IMG/VR virus record: IMGVR_UViG_3300006870_003540
Span: 1 to 20,927 of that record
DNA: 20,927 nt
Origin: a virus
Strand: one strand, 5' to 3'
The position numbers and the translations under genes are program-made. Below are positions 1 through 6,073 of this stretch, in pieces. The stretch's first letter is position 1. The number at the start of each line of letters is the position of its first letter. The notes beneath the pieces were generated by a model. The model searched no databases and was not told the DNA's origin. It worked only from the letters and a program-made list of their open reading frames with translations.

Positions 1-422
1 TCTGTCGCACCACTTGGCAATTTAATAACACGGTCCTGAACCTGTGATGCGCGAATAATGCCTTGTCTAATCCACCAAAAAGCATAAGTTGAGAATTTGT
101 AGCCGCGAGAAGGGTCAAACAGTTCGACAGCTCTTATTAAGCCGATATTCCCTTCTTGTATTAGATCAAGCATTGATATGCGATTGACCATTCTGTTATA
201 TTTTGCCGCTACACGAATAACCAAGCGTAAATTTCCTTGGATCATCCTTCGCTTGGCTCTTTCACCAGCTTTGATGATTCGCTTTTCTTCTTTTGACAAG
301 TCTTCTTTGTCGGCAAGCGCAATCATTTTTTGAATTGCATTACCCAGTTCAATTTCCTCCGCTGGTGTCAACAGAGGGATCTTGCCGATTTCATTCAAGT
401 AGTCGCCAATTGAGTCAGACAT
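1..422 (-). CDS. Sigma-70 family RNA polymerase sigma factor, N-terminal part (cut by window edge)
   Basis: About 140 residues are visible from an ATG at 422-420 ([20 protein letters not shown]); the rest lies beyond position 1. The start matches region 1.2 of primary and group-2 sigma factors. It is followed by region 2: [12 protein letters not shown], then [20 protein letters not shown], then [12 protein letters not shown], the conserved -10-recognising helix. Continuation to [11 protein letters not shown] agrees with the start of region 3. The 1.2 plus 2 arrangement resembles cyanobacterial group-2 sigma factors, not the short ECF or late-phage types. It would redirect host RNA polymerase to phage promoters or act as an alternative host-like sigma. 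It follows ssb on the same strand but lies behind an intrinsic terminator, so read-through or a separate start is needed for expression. Regions 3 and 4 cannot be checked here. Confidence 0.93.
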   Translation of the reverse strand, partial: MSDSIGDYLNEIGKIPLLTPAEEIELGNAIQKMIALADKEDLSKEEKRIIKAGERAKRRMIQGNLRLVIRVAAKYNRMVNRISMLDLIQEGNIGLIRAVELFDPSRGYKFSTYAFWWIRQGIIRASQVQDRVIKLPSGAT

Positions 423-423
423 T

Positions 424-456
424 GCATATAAAAATGGGGGCAAAGCCCCCAAAACA
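424..456 (-). terminator. Intrinsic terminator between ssb and the sigma-factor gene
   Basis: Read leftward, GGGGGC (450-445) and GCCCCC (441-436) form a 6-bp GC-only stem with a 3-nt loop, followed by a T-rich run (positions 435-429: one A, then TTTTT, then A). It begins directly after the ssb stop codon and ends about 8 nt before the sigma-factor ATG. This placement makes it either an end to the recombination transcript or an attenuator limiting sigma-factor expression. Confidence 0.75.
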
Positions 457-789
457 TTAGAACGGCATTTCGTCGGATTCAACCTTTGGCTTAGGAGGCA
501 GAGAGAAGTCGTTGACAGCGACGTTGAGGTTAGAGCGGGTTTCGCCCTTCTTGGTTTCGTAGGTCTCGATGTAAGCCTGACCGGTGACGGTGACTTGCGA
601 GCCCTTGGTGAGGTAATCGCTAACGACCTTGGCGCGGGGACCCCACACAGCACAGCGGAGTGCCGAGGTGTGCTCCTCGCCTTTAATCTTCTTGTTGCAG
701 ATGATCGTGAAGTTAGCTACGTCGTTGTCGCCAACGGTGCGGACTTCGGGGTCGGCGGCTAGGTAGCCTACTGCGGTGATTTGGAGCAT
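457..789 (-). CDS. ssb: Single-stranded DNA-binding protein
   Basis: The 110-residue protein has the OB-fold pattern of bacterial [20 protein letters not shown] at the N-terminus, a central ALRCAVWG strand, then [22 protein letters not shown]. It ends in the acidic tip ESDEMPF, the form that binds partner proteins such as exonucleases, RecO, RecQ and polymerase subunits. It is shorter than host SSB (usually 120-180 residues) because the disordered linker is almost absent, as is common for phage versions. It should coat single-stranded DNA during phage replication and work with the annealing protein and RusA encoded just upstream in the same operon. Its start overlaps the end of the preceding small gene by 22 nt, which implies translational coupling. 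Confidence 0.95.
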   Translation of the reverse strand: MLQITAVGYLAADPEVRTVGDNDVANFTIICNKKIKGEEHTSALRCAVWGPRAKVVSDYLTKGSQVTVTGQAYIETYETKKGETRSNLNVAVNDFSLPPKPKVESDEMPF

Positions 790-983
790 GAGCCGAAGAA
801 TTTAGAAAGGATAACTGACAGAGCTTGTTGCGCGGAGTACTGACGTGACTGCATAAAATGTTCCAACTGTAACCGCAGATGCGGTGGCAGCAGTTCAAGA
901 TCAGCAGGGAGATGAGGCTTCATAAATTTGCGTTGTGCGGCATAAGCCGCTGCCATCTGAGCGTGCATCATCTCATCAGACAT
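768..983 (-). CDS. Small hypothetical phage protein
   Basis: The 71-residue product is not recognised. It begins MSDEMMHAQMAAAYAAQ and has a Pro/Leu-rich middle (PADLELLPPHLRLQLEHFMQ) that looks mainly helical. No membrane segment, signal peptide or metal motif is visible. It lies between the annealing-protein gene (4-nt gap) and ssb (22-nt overlap) on the same strand, so it belongs to the recombination operon by position. The tight packing is the main reason to consider it real; a role as an accessory to SSB or to the annealing protein would be guesswork. Confidence 0.65.
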   Translation of the reverse strand: MSDEMMHAQMAAAYAAQRKFMKPHLPADLELLPPHLRLQLEHFMQSRQYSAQQALSVILSKFFGSCSKSPQ

Positions 984-987
984 TGCA

Positions 988-1686
988 TTACCGAGTTAAG
1001 CGCTCCGTAATAAACCGCTGATGGACAGGAAGAGTGATGTGGACGGAGATGAGTTCACCTTCCGGCACATTAAATTCCTTTTGGAACTCCTTGATGATTT
1101 TGTTCCTGCTAGCAACCGGTTCCTCTTTAAGGAGATCCCGGATTGTCTTTAGGTCAGAGTCGCTCAAGGGCGTCTCTTCGGCGGTAAGCTCGGGAGCTTG
1201 TACCTTAGGTCTAGCAGCGGCTTTTTGCTTTTGCTCTGGCGGCGCAGAATCCTGAACAGTTGTTACAGACTCGCCTTTCGCCTCCTCAATTTCCTCTCGG
1301 GCCCAAAGCTCATACCCAAGTGAGAAAAAGTATGCAGAAGCAGCACAAAGAGCCCGGCGATGCGAATCGCAAATCATTCGACTTGTAATTTTATCGCCAG
1401 GAACCGGGTTGTTACGGTTGTCAGTGATGGCATAGACGAAATCAGTCGTCTCAGTGCCATCAACACCCTTGAAGTAAACAACAAGATAGCCAGTGCCATC
1501 TGGTGCGTTCCATACATGTCCCTGCCGTTCAGGATTGGGACGAATTTGCATCTGGTAGCCGGGAGCTGCCGTATGCAAATGGTTAGCGATTCTTGCCCAG
1601 CTGACATAATCAGCGGCGTAGGAGCCAGAACCTTTGCGGAAAACATCATCTTTTGAGATGACACCCGCAAGATTTGGGATGTTCAT
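988..1686 (-). CDS. Putative single-strand annealing protein (DUF1071 / Rad52-like type)
   Basis: The 232-residue protein has the hallmarks I associate with DUF1071-type phage recombinases: a YVSWARIANHL motif near residues 27-37, a long beta-rich segment with GYLVVYFKGVDG and a conserved TDFVYAITDN, then a DSHRRALCAASAYFFSLGYELWAREE stretch (split here as DSHRRALCAASAYF and FSLGYELWAREE) around residues 108-133. A low-complexity Glu/Pro/Lys linker follows, and a C-terminal part (about 170-232) may be an accessory domain. Family members bind single-stranded DNA and anneal complementary strands in phage recombination. The neighbours fit: RusA resolvase upstream (ATGA overlap) and SSB downstream. 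The family call is from motif memory; the operon context strengthens it. Confidence 0.72.
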   Translation of the reverse strand: MNIPNLAGVISKDDVFRKGSGSYAADYVSWARIANHLHTAAPGYQMQIRPNPERQGHVWNAPDGTGYLVVYFKGVDGTETTDFVYAITDNRNNPVPGDKITSRMICDSHRRALCAASAYFFSLGYELWAREEIEEAKGESVTTVQDSAPPEQKQKAAARPKVQAPELTAEETPLSDSDLKTIRDLLKEEPVASRNKIIKEFQKEFNVPEGELISVHITLPVHQRFITERLTR

Positions 1687-2123
1687 TGATTTTTTAAGAG
1701 CGCAGTGAGCGTTATGATCGCACCTGGCTGGTCGTTTGGTCCACAGTAACGCTTGATGGCGTTAATGGAAACGACTTGGCGATCATCATCAAACAATACG
1801 CCAGTCATGGCGTCATTTGTGCTTCTTAGCAATTTGTCTAAATCGCCATTGGAAGCTGAGGTGCAATAGTAGGGGGCGCACGAGCGTAAACCACTTTTTA
1901 AGTAATGAGATTTGGGGCGTTGAAACATAAAAACTACAGAGAGTGACATCAGCACGGAAGTGTCCCAATCGGCAGTTTTATTTTCAATGGCGGCAAATTT
2001 TACATCTTGCCGCCAAGGCTTTACCTTTTTGCTTGATTCAACCATTACACCCCGTCCGATGTGTTTTTTTGAGCCTTGTGGCGCGGGTACACCGCAGACG
2101 GAGAACGTAATGCTGTTGTTCAA
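1683..2123 (-). CDS. rusA: RusA-like Holliday junction resolvase
   Basis: The 146-residue protein matches the RusA fold: an N-terminal strand with GVPAPQGSKK, a central VVFMFQRPKSHYLKSG, then GDLDKLLRSTNDAM and FDDDRQVVSI. Acidic residues D94, D96 and one of D112-D114 correspond in spacing to the catalytic aspartates of E. coli RusA. The enzyme is a dimeric endonuclease that cuts four-way junctions symmetrically, resolving recombination and replication intermediates before packaging. Its stop overlaps the start of the annealing protein by 4 nt (ATGA), and its own start overlaps the end of the preceding gene, so the genes form one leftward operon. Length is close to the usual 120-150 residues. 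Confidence 0.9.
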   Translation of the reverse strand: MNNSITFSVCGVPAPQGSKKHIGRGVMVESSKKVKPWRQDVKFAAIENKTADWDTSVLMSLSVVFMFQRPKSHYLKSGLRSCAPYYCTSASNGDLDKLLRSTNDAMTGVLFDDDRQVVSINAIKRYCGPNDQPGAIITLTALLKNQ

Positions 2124-2431
2124 TTGTTTATTCGAAGCTGATAGTAGATTGTCATATTTCGGCTTGCCAGTCCACTGTCAATGTCTTTTTGCTTAATGGC
2201 GCTAATTGCCTTTTCGGCTTCTTTGCTGTATTTGTAAGTATTTCTTTCGCATCGGGAATACTTGGCATTTGGAAATTCATAAATGCCTTGATCCGTTTCA
2301 AATGAGTCGAGTTCACCTAGGGCTAAAGCTCCTTGAAGCTGTTCTTTGATCCAGGCTTCTTGGCTTTCTAAATCCTCTTTTTGGGATCGGATTTTTAAAA
2401 GCTCATCTATCAGTTCCTGTGCGGTTGTCAT
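2120..2431 (-). CDS. Hypothetical protein with N-terminal coiled coil
   Basis: I take the ATG at 2431-2429 (MTTAQELIDELLKIRSQKED), giving 103 residues; a TTG four codons upstream is possible but less likely. Residues 1-40 have the heptad pattern of a helical coiled coil (AQELIDELLKIRSQKEDLES). The C-terminal half is basic and mixed. The family is not recognised. Small coiled-coil proteins next to recombinase genes are frequent in phages, but no function can be assigned. Its stop overlaps the RusA start by 4 nt, indicating coupled translation in the same operon. It is the first gene after the leftward promoter proposed at 2493-2521. Confidence 0.7.
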   Translation of the reverse strand: MTTAQELIDELLKIRSQKEDLESQEAWIKEQLQGALALGELDSFETDQGIYEFPNAKYSRCERNTYKYSKEAEKAISAIKQKDIDSGLASRNMTIYYQLRINN

Positions 2432-2458
2432 GATTGGGCGCAATGAGTTTGTCGGTGG

Positions 2459-2489
2459 TTGAGAGGCTGGTCAGACGCCTGCCTCTCAA
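2459..2489 (-). other. 5'-end hairpin of the leftward recombination transcript
   Basis: Perfect 9-bp inverted repeat, TTGAGAGGC and GCCTCTCAA, separated by 13 nt. On the minus strand it begins within 3 nt of the start predicted from the promoter at 2493-2521, so the transcript would open with this stem. No T-run follows, so it does not look like a terminator. Confidence 0.6.
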
Positions 2490-2492
2490 TTG

Positions 2493-2521
2493 AGGATACT
2501 ACGATCGACTGAATATGCCAA
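2493..2521 (-). promoter_or_regulatory. Sigma-70 type promoter for the leftward rusA-ssb operon
   Basis: On the minus strand, TTGGCA (2521-2516) and TATCCT (2498-2493) are separated by exactly 17 nt. The predicted start near 2486 lies about 55 nt upstream of the ATG at 2431. It sits in the only sizeable gap of the leftward block. Confidence 0.6.
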
Positions 2522-2537
2522 GAAAGAGGTCGGGGAC

Positions 2538-2717
2538 TTACATGAGATAAATGCTGCTTGCACGATGCCCGAAGGGAAGAAGCTCCTGGAACTGCATCGT
2601 GTCCTCGACGGGAACCTTTAGTTTCTTGCGCTTGGAACGTTGACCCTCACCAATTAGCCCGACCAGTGAGCATCCCCTACGCAGGCAGCAGCATAACCGC
2701 TTGCTCGGATCACTCAA
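2538..2717 (-). CDS. Doubtful small ORF in the 2444-2726 gap
   Basis: The gap holds an open frame of 59 codons on the minus strand, from a TTG at 2717 to a TAA at 2538. It is in the same frame as the gene that ends at 2727. Its C-terminal half (KRKKLKVPVEDTMQFQELLP) looks protein-like, but its N-terminal half is unusually rich in Cys and Arg and there is no ATG early in the frame. It could be a real small gene with a non-standard start, the remnant of a longer gene broken by the stop at 2727, or chance. No function is suggested. Confidence 0.25.
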   Translation of the reverse strand: MSDPSKRLCCCLRRGCSLVGLIGEGQRSKRKKLKVPVEDTMQFQELLPFGHRASSIYLM

Positions 2718-2726
2718 TGCCCCGAA

Positions 2727-2909
2727 TTACTCTGCATGATGTTTTGCAGAATTTAGACGCCAGCAAAATTCAAGATAAGTTACCTCCCAACTCTCATCAC
2801 TTTCGAGCATAGTCTTTTGTAAATCGCTAAATTTAATTTGATCTTCTTCGGGGATGTTGTCAAAAATCGACATAAACTGCAGAATCAGGTGGCGAATTTT
2901 GAGAAGCAC
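2727..2909 (-). CDS. Small hypothetical protein
   Basis: Sixty codons from a GTG at 2909, directly after the stop of the preceding gene. A more natural start is the internal ATG at 2873 (MSIFDNIPEEDQIKFSDLQK), which gives 48 residues. The product is acidic, helical by appearance, and contains SWEVTYLEFCWRLN. The family is not recognised. Same strand and close packing with neighbours support it as part of the leftward operon. Confidence 0.5.
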   Translation of the reverse strand: MLLKIRHLILQFMSIFDNIPEEDQIKFSDLQKTMLESDESWEVTYLEFCWRLNSAKHHAE

Positions 2910-3128
2910 TTAGGATAAGCCCCTTTCCAAATCAACATCTACTCCCAAATCCCAAAGTCGTTCTTTATACTTGCGCCGGATAGATCTAATTTCTGCTGCT
3001 TTGCTCCAGTTTTCTTGACGCAAAAAATAGAGTTCGCGCAAGGTTTCCCAGTGATACCCGGTAAACAGAAGGTTTTCGGGGCATGGCCCTGGCGATGTTC
3101 GAGTCATGATCTCATGAATTTGCTGCAC
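2910..3128 (-). CDS. Small hypothetical protein
   Basis: Up to 72 codons from a GTG at 3128; an ATG at 3107 (MTRTSPGPCPENLLFTGYHW) would give 65 residues. The basic, helical C-terminal half (ENWSKAAEIRSIRRKYKERL) could bind nucleic acid, but no family is recognised. The stop is immediately followed by the GTG of the next leftward frame. Operon position, midway between the nuclease and recombinase genes, is the main context. Confidence 0.6.
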   Translation of the reverse strand: MQQIHEIMTRTSPGPCPENLLFTGYHWETLRELYFLRQENWSKAAEIRSIRRKYKERLWDLGVDVDLERGLS

Positions 3129-3178
3129 TATGGCGAAAATGGATGAAAGGCGCGAGCACCTGTCGCCAATTGTTGTAC

Positions 3179-3361
3179 TTACGTTGCACCGTGCTTAAGA
3201 CTTGGGAAGCTGGACTTACGAGTTGATCGCACTTTTCGATGCGCTTTAGTCTTGCGAGATTTGTCTTGCGATTTGATTTTTTCACAGACTTCTTTGTAGC
3301 CAGGCGGTTCAAGTTCTGGATGCCTAATAAATATCTCGGTCCAATTTGGCTTGTCTTTCAT
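3179..3361 (-). CDS. Small basic hypothetical protein
   Basis: Sixty residues from an ATG at 3361, only 3 nt after the stop of the nuclease gene. The N-terminal part reads WTEIFIRHPELEPPGYKE, a well-formed motif that resembles small phage proteins. The C-terminal half is strongly basic (KSQDKSRKTKAHRKVRSTRK) and could bind DNA or RNA. A second open frame at 3112-3312 overlaps it out of frame; I prefer this one because of the N-terminal composition and the operon-like spacing. Function is unknown. Confidence 0.6.
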   Translation of the reverse strand: MKDKPNWTEIFIRHPELEPPGYKEVCEKIKSQDKSRKTKAHRKVRSTRKSSFPSLKHGAT

Positions 3362-3364
3362 CTT

Positions 3365-3991
3365 TTAAAAAGAGCAGTTTTGCAGCCGAAAAATATCCCA
3401 AGCATCAACCCATGCGAGCAAACATTCATCTGGATGACTTTGCAGCAAATTTGTTCTGCCTGGCCCGACCACCAGGGTATAGCACCAATCAATATGCAAG
3501 TTCGGGAAACGATCTATAAGCATGGACAGGTAGCCGCCCAATTGCGCGTTCGCTGGTTTTCTGCTGCCCACTGAGGCAATAGAACCGACAGTTTTTAAGT
3601 CTCCCAAAACCACCTTGTCATTCTCGGTCCTAAGCAAAAAATCAAAGCTACCACCTACCCCTTTTCTGCTGTCACAAATCCTATATTCAACTGCGATCGG
3701 CTCACTGTTTTTCAAAAGCCAACACGCATCAAGCTGTTCAGTCCATTCGATGTATTCAGTGCTGACCGGATTATTACCTTTAAGTAATGATTCGCAATGA
3801 GCGTGGACACTTGTGCCTCTCGGTTCCCAGATATGCTGTGTCTCTCGAAACATTCTCTCCTGTCTTTCTGAGACTCGATTTGCAACCTTGGTTACGCTAA
3901 ACGGCAGCCACCTCCCTTTGTATCTATACCGATGCAATTCAGGGAAAAACTCCAGGTCAGAGATAGGCTCCAGCACGTCGTGTTTTGGCAT
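3365..3991 (-). CDS. PD-(D/E)XK superfamily nuclease (RecB/Cas4-like phage exonuclease type)
   Basis: The 208-residue protein shows the core of this nuclease fold in order: RGTSVHAHCE (about 58-67, with a histidine before the active site), AVEYRI (E102), GGSFDFLL (D117), VVLGDLKTV (D131, K133) and AQLGGYL (Q150). D117, D131 and K133 fit the D-x(n)-(D/E)xK metal site, and the later Q-x3-Y matches RecB- and Cas4-type members. Phage enzymes of this kind are 5'-3' or end-processing exonucleases working with an annealing protein, here encoded about 1.7 kb downstream on the same strand. It is the first gene of the leftward block and diverges from the replication initiator. No iron-sulfur cysteine cluster of Cas4 type is apparent. 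Confidence 0.85.
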   Translation of the reverse strand: MPKHDVLEPISDLEFFPELHRYRYKGRWLPFSVTKVANRVSERQERMFRETQHIWEPRGTSVHAHCESLLKGNNPVSTEYIEWTEQLDACWLLKNSEPIAVEYRICDSRKGVGGSFDFLLRTENDKVVLGDLKTVGSIASVGSRKPANAQLGGYLSMLIDRFPNLHIDWCYTLVVGPGRTNLLQSHPDECLLAWVDAWDIFRLQNCSF

Positions 3992-4012
3992 TTCGGTGCT
4001 ACCTTAACACGT

Positions 4013-4052
4013 CACAAAAAAAATCGCCCATGAGCCATCAACTCAAGGGCGA
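4013..4052 (-). terminator. Terminator-like hairpin with U8 upstream of the nuclease gene
   Basis: TCGCCCATGAG (4024-4034) and CTCAAGGGCGA (4042-4052) form an 11-position stem with one A/A mismatch and a 7-nt loop. On the minus strand it is followed by eight T (4023-4016), a complete intrinsic-terminator signature. It lies 25 nt upstream of the nuclease ATG, so it would act as a leader attenuator or block antisense transcription from the initiator gene. On the plus strand the same stem could be the 5' hairpin of the rightward transcript. Confidence 0.6.
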
Positions 4053-4075
4053 GCACTCCTCCTCTTCCATCTTAC

Positions 4076-4933
4076 ATGACTCTCGAACAATTCGGCAGCG
4101 GCATTAAACCGTTTTGCCTGATACCAAATGAAATCTTGGATTCGGCACCTGACTACCACATAATTATGGTTTGGTGCTCTATCTGGCGACATGGAAATGG
4201 CAGCGACCAAGGTTGCTGGGCTTCAGTACAAAGAATCGCCAAGGTAGCCAGAATCGGAAGAGACAGAACAAGGTCAGCTATAAAATGGCTTAAAGAAAAC
4301 GGCTGGTTAATTTCACAAGAACGGCCTGGAACAACTACTAGATACCGTGCGACTTTAGAAGGTGGCGGCATAAAGAAAGAGGAAATAGAACCACTTAATT
4401 CGGCATCATCTGGACCCCTACTGGGCACCAGTACCCCTACTGGGTGTCAGGAGGGGTACCCCTACTGGGTGTCAGTAGGCGAACAAGATCCCTCTAAACA
4501 AGATCCCAACAGCCTCTTGTCTTCCGGTATTTCTGACGAAATACCTACAGACGCAGCTGCAAACGAGATTTGCAGCCAAATTCGGCAGGATCAGATTCCT
4601 GGCTTGGCTTCGCCAGAACCTGTTCGAAAGCCCCGTGCCAAAGGCAGCGAAACTTTCGAAGCCTTTTGGAAGCTGTACCTTGGAGCACCAGTCCGCGCAG
4701 CAAGCCAGTCGAAGCCAAAGGCGTGGTCGCAGTGGCAAAAAACAATCCGCACACATGCTGAGTCAGATCTCGTGAAAGCCCTGGAAACTGAGATCGCCTA
4801 TCAAAAGGCCGCTGCTGACTCGTTTGTTTCGCCTTTGCCTGATTGCTTCAGGTGGTTGCGCGATGAACGCTTCACGTCGGTCGATGATCGGCCCATCACT
4901 ACTGCCAACACAATTCCCGACGTGATCCGATGA
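4076..4933 (+). CDS. Phage replication initiator, winged-helix N-terminal domain
   Basis: The 285-residue protein has two domains joined by a linker. Residues about 12-95 form a helix-turn-helix or winged-helix unit: PNEILDS, SDQGCWASVQRIAKVARIG, RDRTRSAIKWLKENGWL, then a wing (SQERPGTTTRYRA). Residues about 190-275 (SETFEAFWKLY, KAWSQWQKTIR, LPDCFRWLRDERF) match the C-terminal part common to phage replisome organisers, which contacts helicase or its loader. Overall plan resembles lambda O: DNA-binding head, linker, partner-binding tail. The linker codons (about 113-134) carry three 18-bp direct repeats, probably the origin. It starts the rightward block, diverging from the nuclease gene; no Shine-Dalgarno is visible. 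Its stop overlaps the next start (ATGA). Confidence 0.85.
   Translation: MTLEQFGSGIKPFCLIPNEILDSAPDYHIIMVWCSIWRHGNGSDQGCWASVQRIAKVARIGRDRTRSAIKWLKENGWLISQERPGTTTRYRATLEGGGIKKEEIEPLNSASSGPLLGTSTPTGCQEGYPYWVSVGEQDPSKQDPNSLLSSGISDEIPTDAAANEICSQIRQDQIPGLASPEPVRKPRAKGSETFEAFWKLYLGAPVRAASQSKPKAWSQWQKTIRTHAESDLVKALETEIAYQKAAADSFVSPLPDCFRWLRDERFTSVDDRPITTANTIPDVIR
4414..4475 (+). repeat. Three 18-bp iterons inside the initiator gene (candidate origin)
   Basis: The unit ACCCCTACTGGGTGTCAG is perfect at 4433-4450 and 4458-4475 and changed at three positions near its end at 4414-4431. Start-to-start spacing is 19 and 25 bp, so each copy is read in a different frame and the protein is not repeated. This indicates selection on the DNA. 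A perfect 12-bp palindrome, AGGGGTACCCCT, lies at 4452-4463 and overlaps the start of the third copy. Downstream, AACAAGATCCC occurs at 4482-4492 and 4497-4507. Confidence 0.75.
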
Positions 4934-5226
4934 AGTTGTTCTCGCCTGAGGCGAAGAGCCATCTTGTTTATGCTGTCTTGCCAAAGGCGGCTAAAGAGGG
5001 AACCAAGCCCGTTTATCGAACTGTTGATGCTTACGATTTTGATGATGCTGAGCGCAAGCTCGACCGATTCCAACTCAAGAGTGCTTACCCACATCCACTA
5101 GGTCGCTTTGATGAGTTCGGTCGCTACATGACCTATCGACCACCAGTTGAAGGAATTTCACCTGGGAGATTTGCCCTTCATCCGTTCGCTGAGGATGAGC
5201 GCAAGCGCGAAGAGGGATTGACCTAA
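4930..5226 (+). CDS. Hypothetical protein, 98 residues
   Basis: The start overlaps the initiator stop (ATGA), showing coupled translation. The product begins MKLFSPEAKSHLVYAVLPKA and contains a charged middle (DFDDAERKLDRFQLKSAYP) and a Pro/Gly-rich end (PVEGISPGRFALHPF). It looks like a small globular alpha/beta protein without membrane segments or recognised motifs. Position directly after the initiator suggests a replication accessory role, as for helicase-loader genes, but it lacks a Walker motif and so is not a DnaC-like loader. Confidence 0.75.
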   Translation: MKLFSPEAKSHLVYAVLPKAAKEGTKPVYRTVDAYDFDDAERKLDRFQLKSAYPHPLGRFDEFGRYMTYRPPVEGISPGRFALHPFAEDERKREEGLT

Positions 5227-5474
5227 TGGCACTTAAGAGAATTTCCACCGAGGTCGGTGCGCGTGAAATTTTGAAACGGCTTGTCGAATCAGGTCGCTGC
5301 ACGATTGAAGATTTGGATCAGCCACCGGCAAGTCATCTCAAACCGGATAGCTATCGAAATCTTTTGCGTGATGTCCCAGATGAACCGAAAGTGTCAGTCA
5401 CAGAACCACGAGACTTCAGTCCGGTGAAACCAGAGTCGAAGAATGAGAGCATTGAAGAACCGCTGCCGTTTTAG
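5226..5474 (+). CDS. Hypothetical protein with an SSB-like C-terminal tip
   Basis: Eighty-two residues, starting at an ATG that shares its A with the preceding TAA. Residues 1-50 look folded and helical (TEVGAREILKRLVESGR, TIEDLDQPP), then a disordered acidic and Pro-rich tail runs to ESIEEPLPF. The last residues imitate the acidic -PF tip of SSB, seen here in the phage SSB as DEMPF. In SSB this tip docks partner proteins, so this protein may compete with or recruit the same partners. That is inference; the family is not recognised. It belongs to the initiator operon. Confidence 0.75.
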   Translation: MALKRISTEVGAREILKRLVESGRCTIEDLDQPPASHLKPDSYRNLLRDVPDEPKVSVTEPRDFSPVKPESKNESIEEPLPF

Positions 5475-5476
5475 GA

Positions 5477-5788
5477 ATGAGTGAAAAACGAAACTCGGTC
5501 AAGGTTTATCTGACGGCAAAAGAGCAGGACGTTCTCGATCAGCAAGCCAAGGCGCTTGGGCTAAGTCGCGGCAAGCTGATCCGCGATAGGGCCCTAGGAG
5601 CGCCTACAAGCCCTTCCGATGCCGCAATGCCTGCCATGACCCTCAAGCAGTACCAGAACGGCGTCAGAGCCGCTCTAGCGGCCTCTCAAGGCTGTGCGCC
5701 ACGTCCGATCATCGAAGCAATTGCAGCTGCCGTCATCTGTGCAGCGCATGAGCCTGCTACTCCAGTCACTACGAACGATGCCGACTGA
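5477..5788 (+). CDS. Ribbon-helix-helix protein (MobC/CopG-like)
   Basis: The 103-residue product begins with a basic strand and two helices, NSVKVYLTAKEQDVLDQQAK and LGLSRGKLIRDRAL (residues about 6-41). This is the pattern of ribbon-helix-helix DNA-binding domains in plasmid mobilisation accessory proteins and CopG-type repressors. The remainder (41-103) is Ala-rich and helical (AVRAALAAS-type segments, IIEAIAAAVICAAHE) and may be an oligomerisation tail. It could repress an early promoter or bind near the origin; the replication-operon context supports either. It follows the previous stop by 2 nt. No relaxase gene is present, so a mobilisation role is unlikely. Confidence 0.7.
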   Translation: MSEKRNSVKVYLTAKEQDVLDQQAKALGLSRGKLIRDRALGAPTSPSDAAMPAMTLKQYQNGVRAALAASQGCAPRPIIEAIAAAVICAAHEPATPVTTNDAD

Positions 5789-5933
5789 AAAAACAAAAAT
5801 TGAAAAAATCCTCAGACTAAGAGACGAGCAACTTATGTCCCTTTATCGGCAAAGAAATGACCCCAAGAGACCGCCTGAACCATTTGATCGAAAACGCTGC
5901 CTCCACTGTGGAGCCAAGCATCGAAACCCTTGA
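5778..5933 (+). CDS. Very small hypothetical protein with a CxxC pair
   Basis: The likely start is the ATG at 5778, overlapping the previous stop by 11 nt and giving 51 residues (MPTEKTKIEKILRLRDEQLM). A helical, charged first half is followed by FDRKRCLHCGAKH at the end. The single CxxC plus histidine could be half a zinc ribbon that dimerises, or a remnant. It overlaps the next proposed gene (5857) out of frame, so one of the two may be spurious or the pair may be translationally coupled. Function unknown. Confidence 0.5.
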   Translation: MPTEKTKIEKILRLRDEQLMSLYRQRNDPKRPPEPFDRKRCLHCGAKHRNP

Positions 5934-6051
5934 TGATGGAAGCATCCGAGTTTGCCTAGGTCAAACTTGCGGCACGGTTAGCAGCTTTCATTTGGTCGAG
6001 CCAAAGGTTAATCAATTAAAAACAATTCGTGATTTTGGCACAAAGCGGTAG
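5857..6051 (+). CDS. Small hypothetical protein
   Basis: Sixty-four residues from ATG at 5857 (MTPRDRLNHLIENAASTVEP). The middle part (ETLDDGSIRVCLGQTCGTVS) reads like beta strands, and a CLGQTC pair could bind metal. It overlaps the previous frame by 77 nt, which is unusual for this operon, so confidence is limited. It is the last gene before the promoter and structured RNA at 6074-6171. Family not recognised. Confidence 0.5.
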   Translation: MTPRDRLNHLIENAASTVEPSIETLDDGSIRVCLGQTCGTVSSFHLVEPKVNQLKTIRDFGTKR

Positions 6052-6073
6052 CCGCATTTATTTGGCTGTGTTG

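Noticed and set aside
2558-2812. Plus-strand open frame of 84 codons across the 2444-2726 gap
   Set aside because: It runs opposite to a packed operon, covers the leftward promoter side and an established frame, and its composition (Arg, Pro, Ser, His scattered) is not protein-like.
3112-3312. Minus-strand frame of 66 codons overlapping 3179-3361
   Set aside because: It has a less protein-like N-terminus and starts inside the gene at 3361, which is spaced 3 nt from the nuclease stop. It is kept only as a weak alternative.
4482-4507. Second iteron set, AACAAGATCCC twice
   Set aside because: The spacing is 15 bp, in frame, and gives repeated peptide EQDPS/KQDPN, so it can be explained by coding; not counted as independent origin evidence.
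5477-5788. Plasmid mobilisation module (MobC)
   Set aside because: The ribbon-helix-helix pattern fits, but no relaxase or oriT is present, and the gene lies in a phage replication operon.
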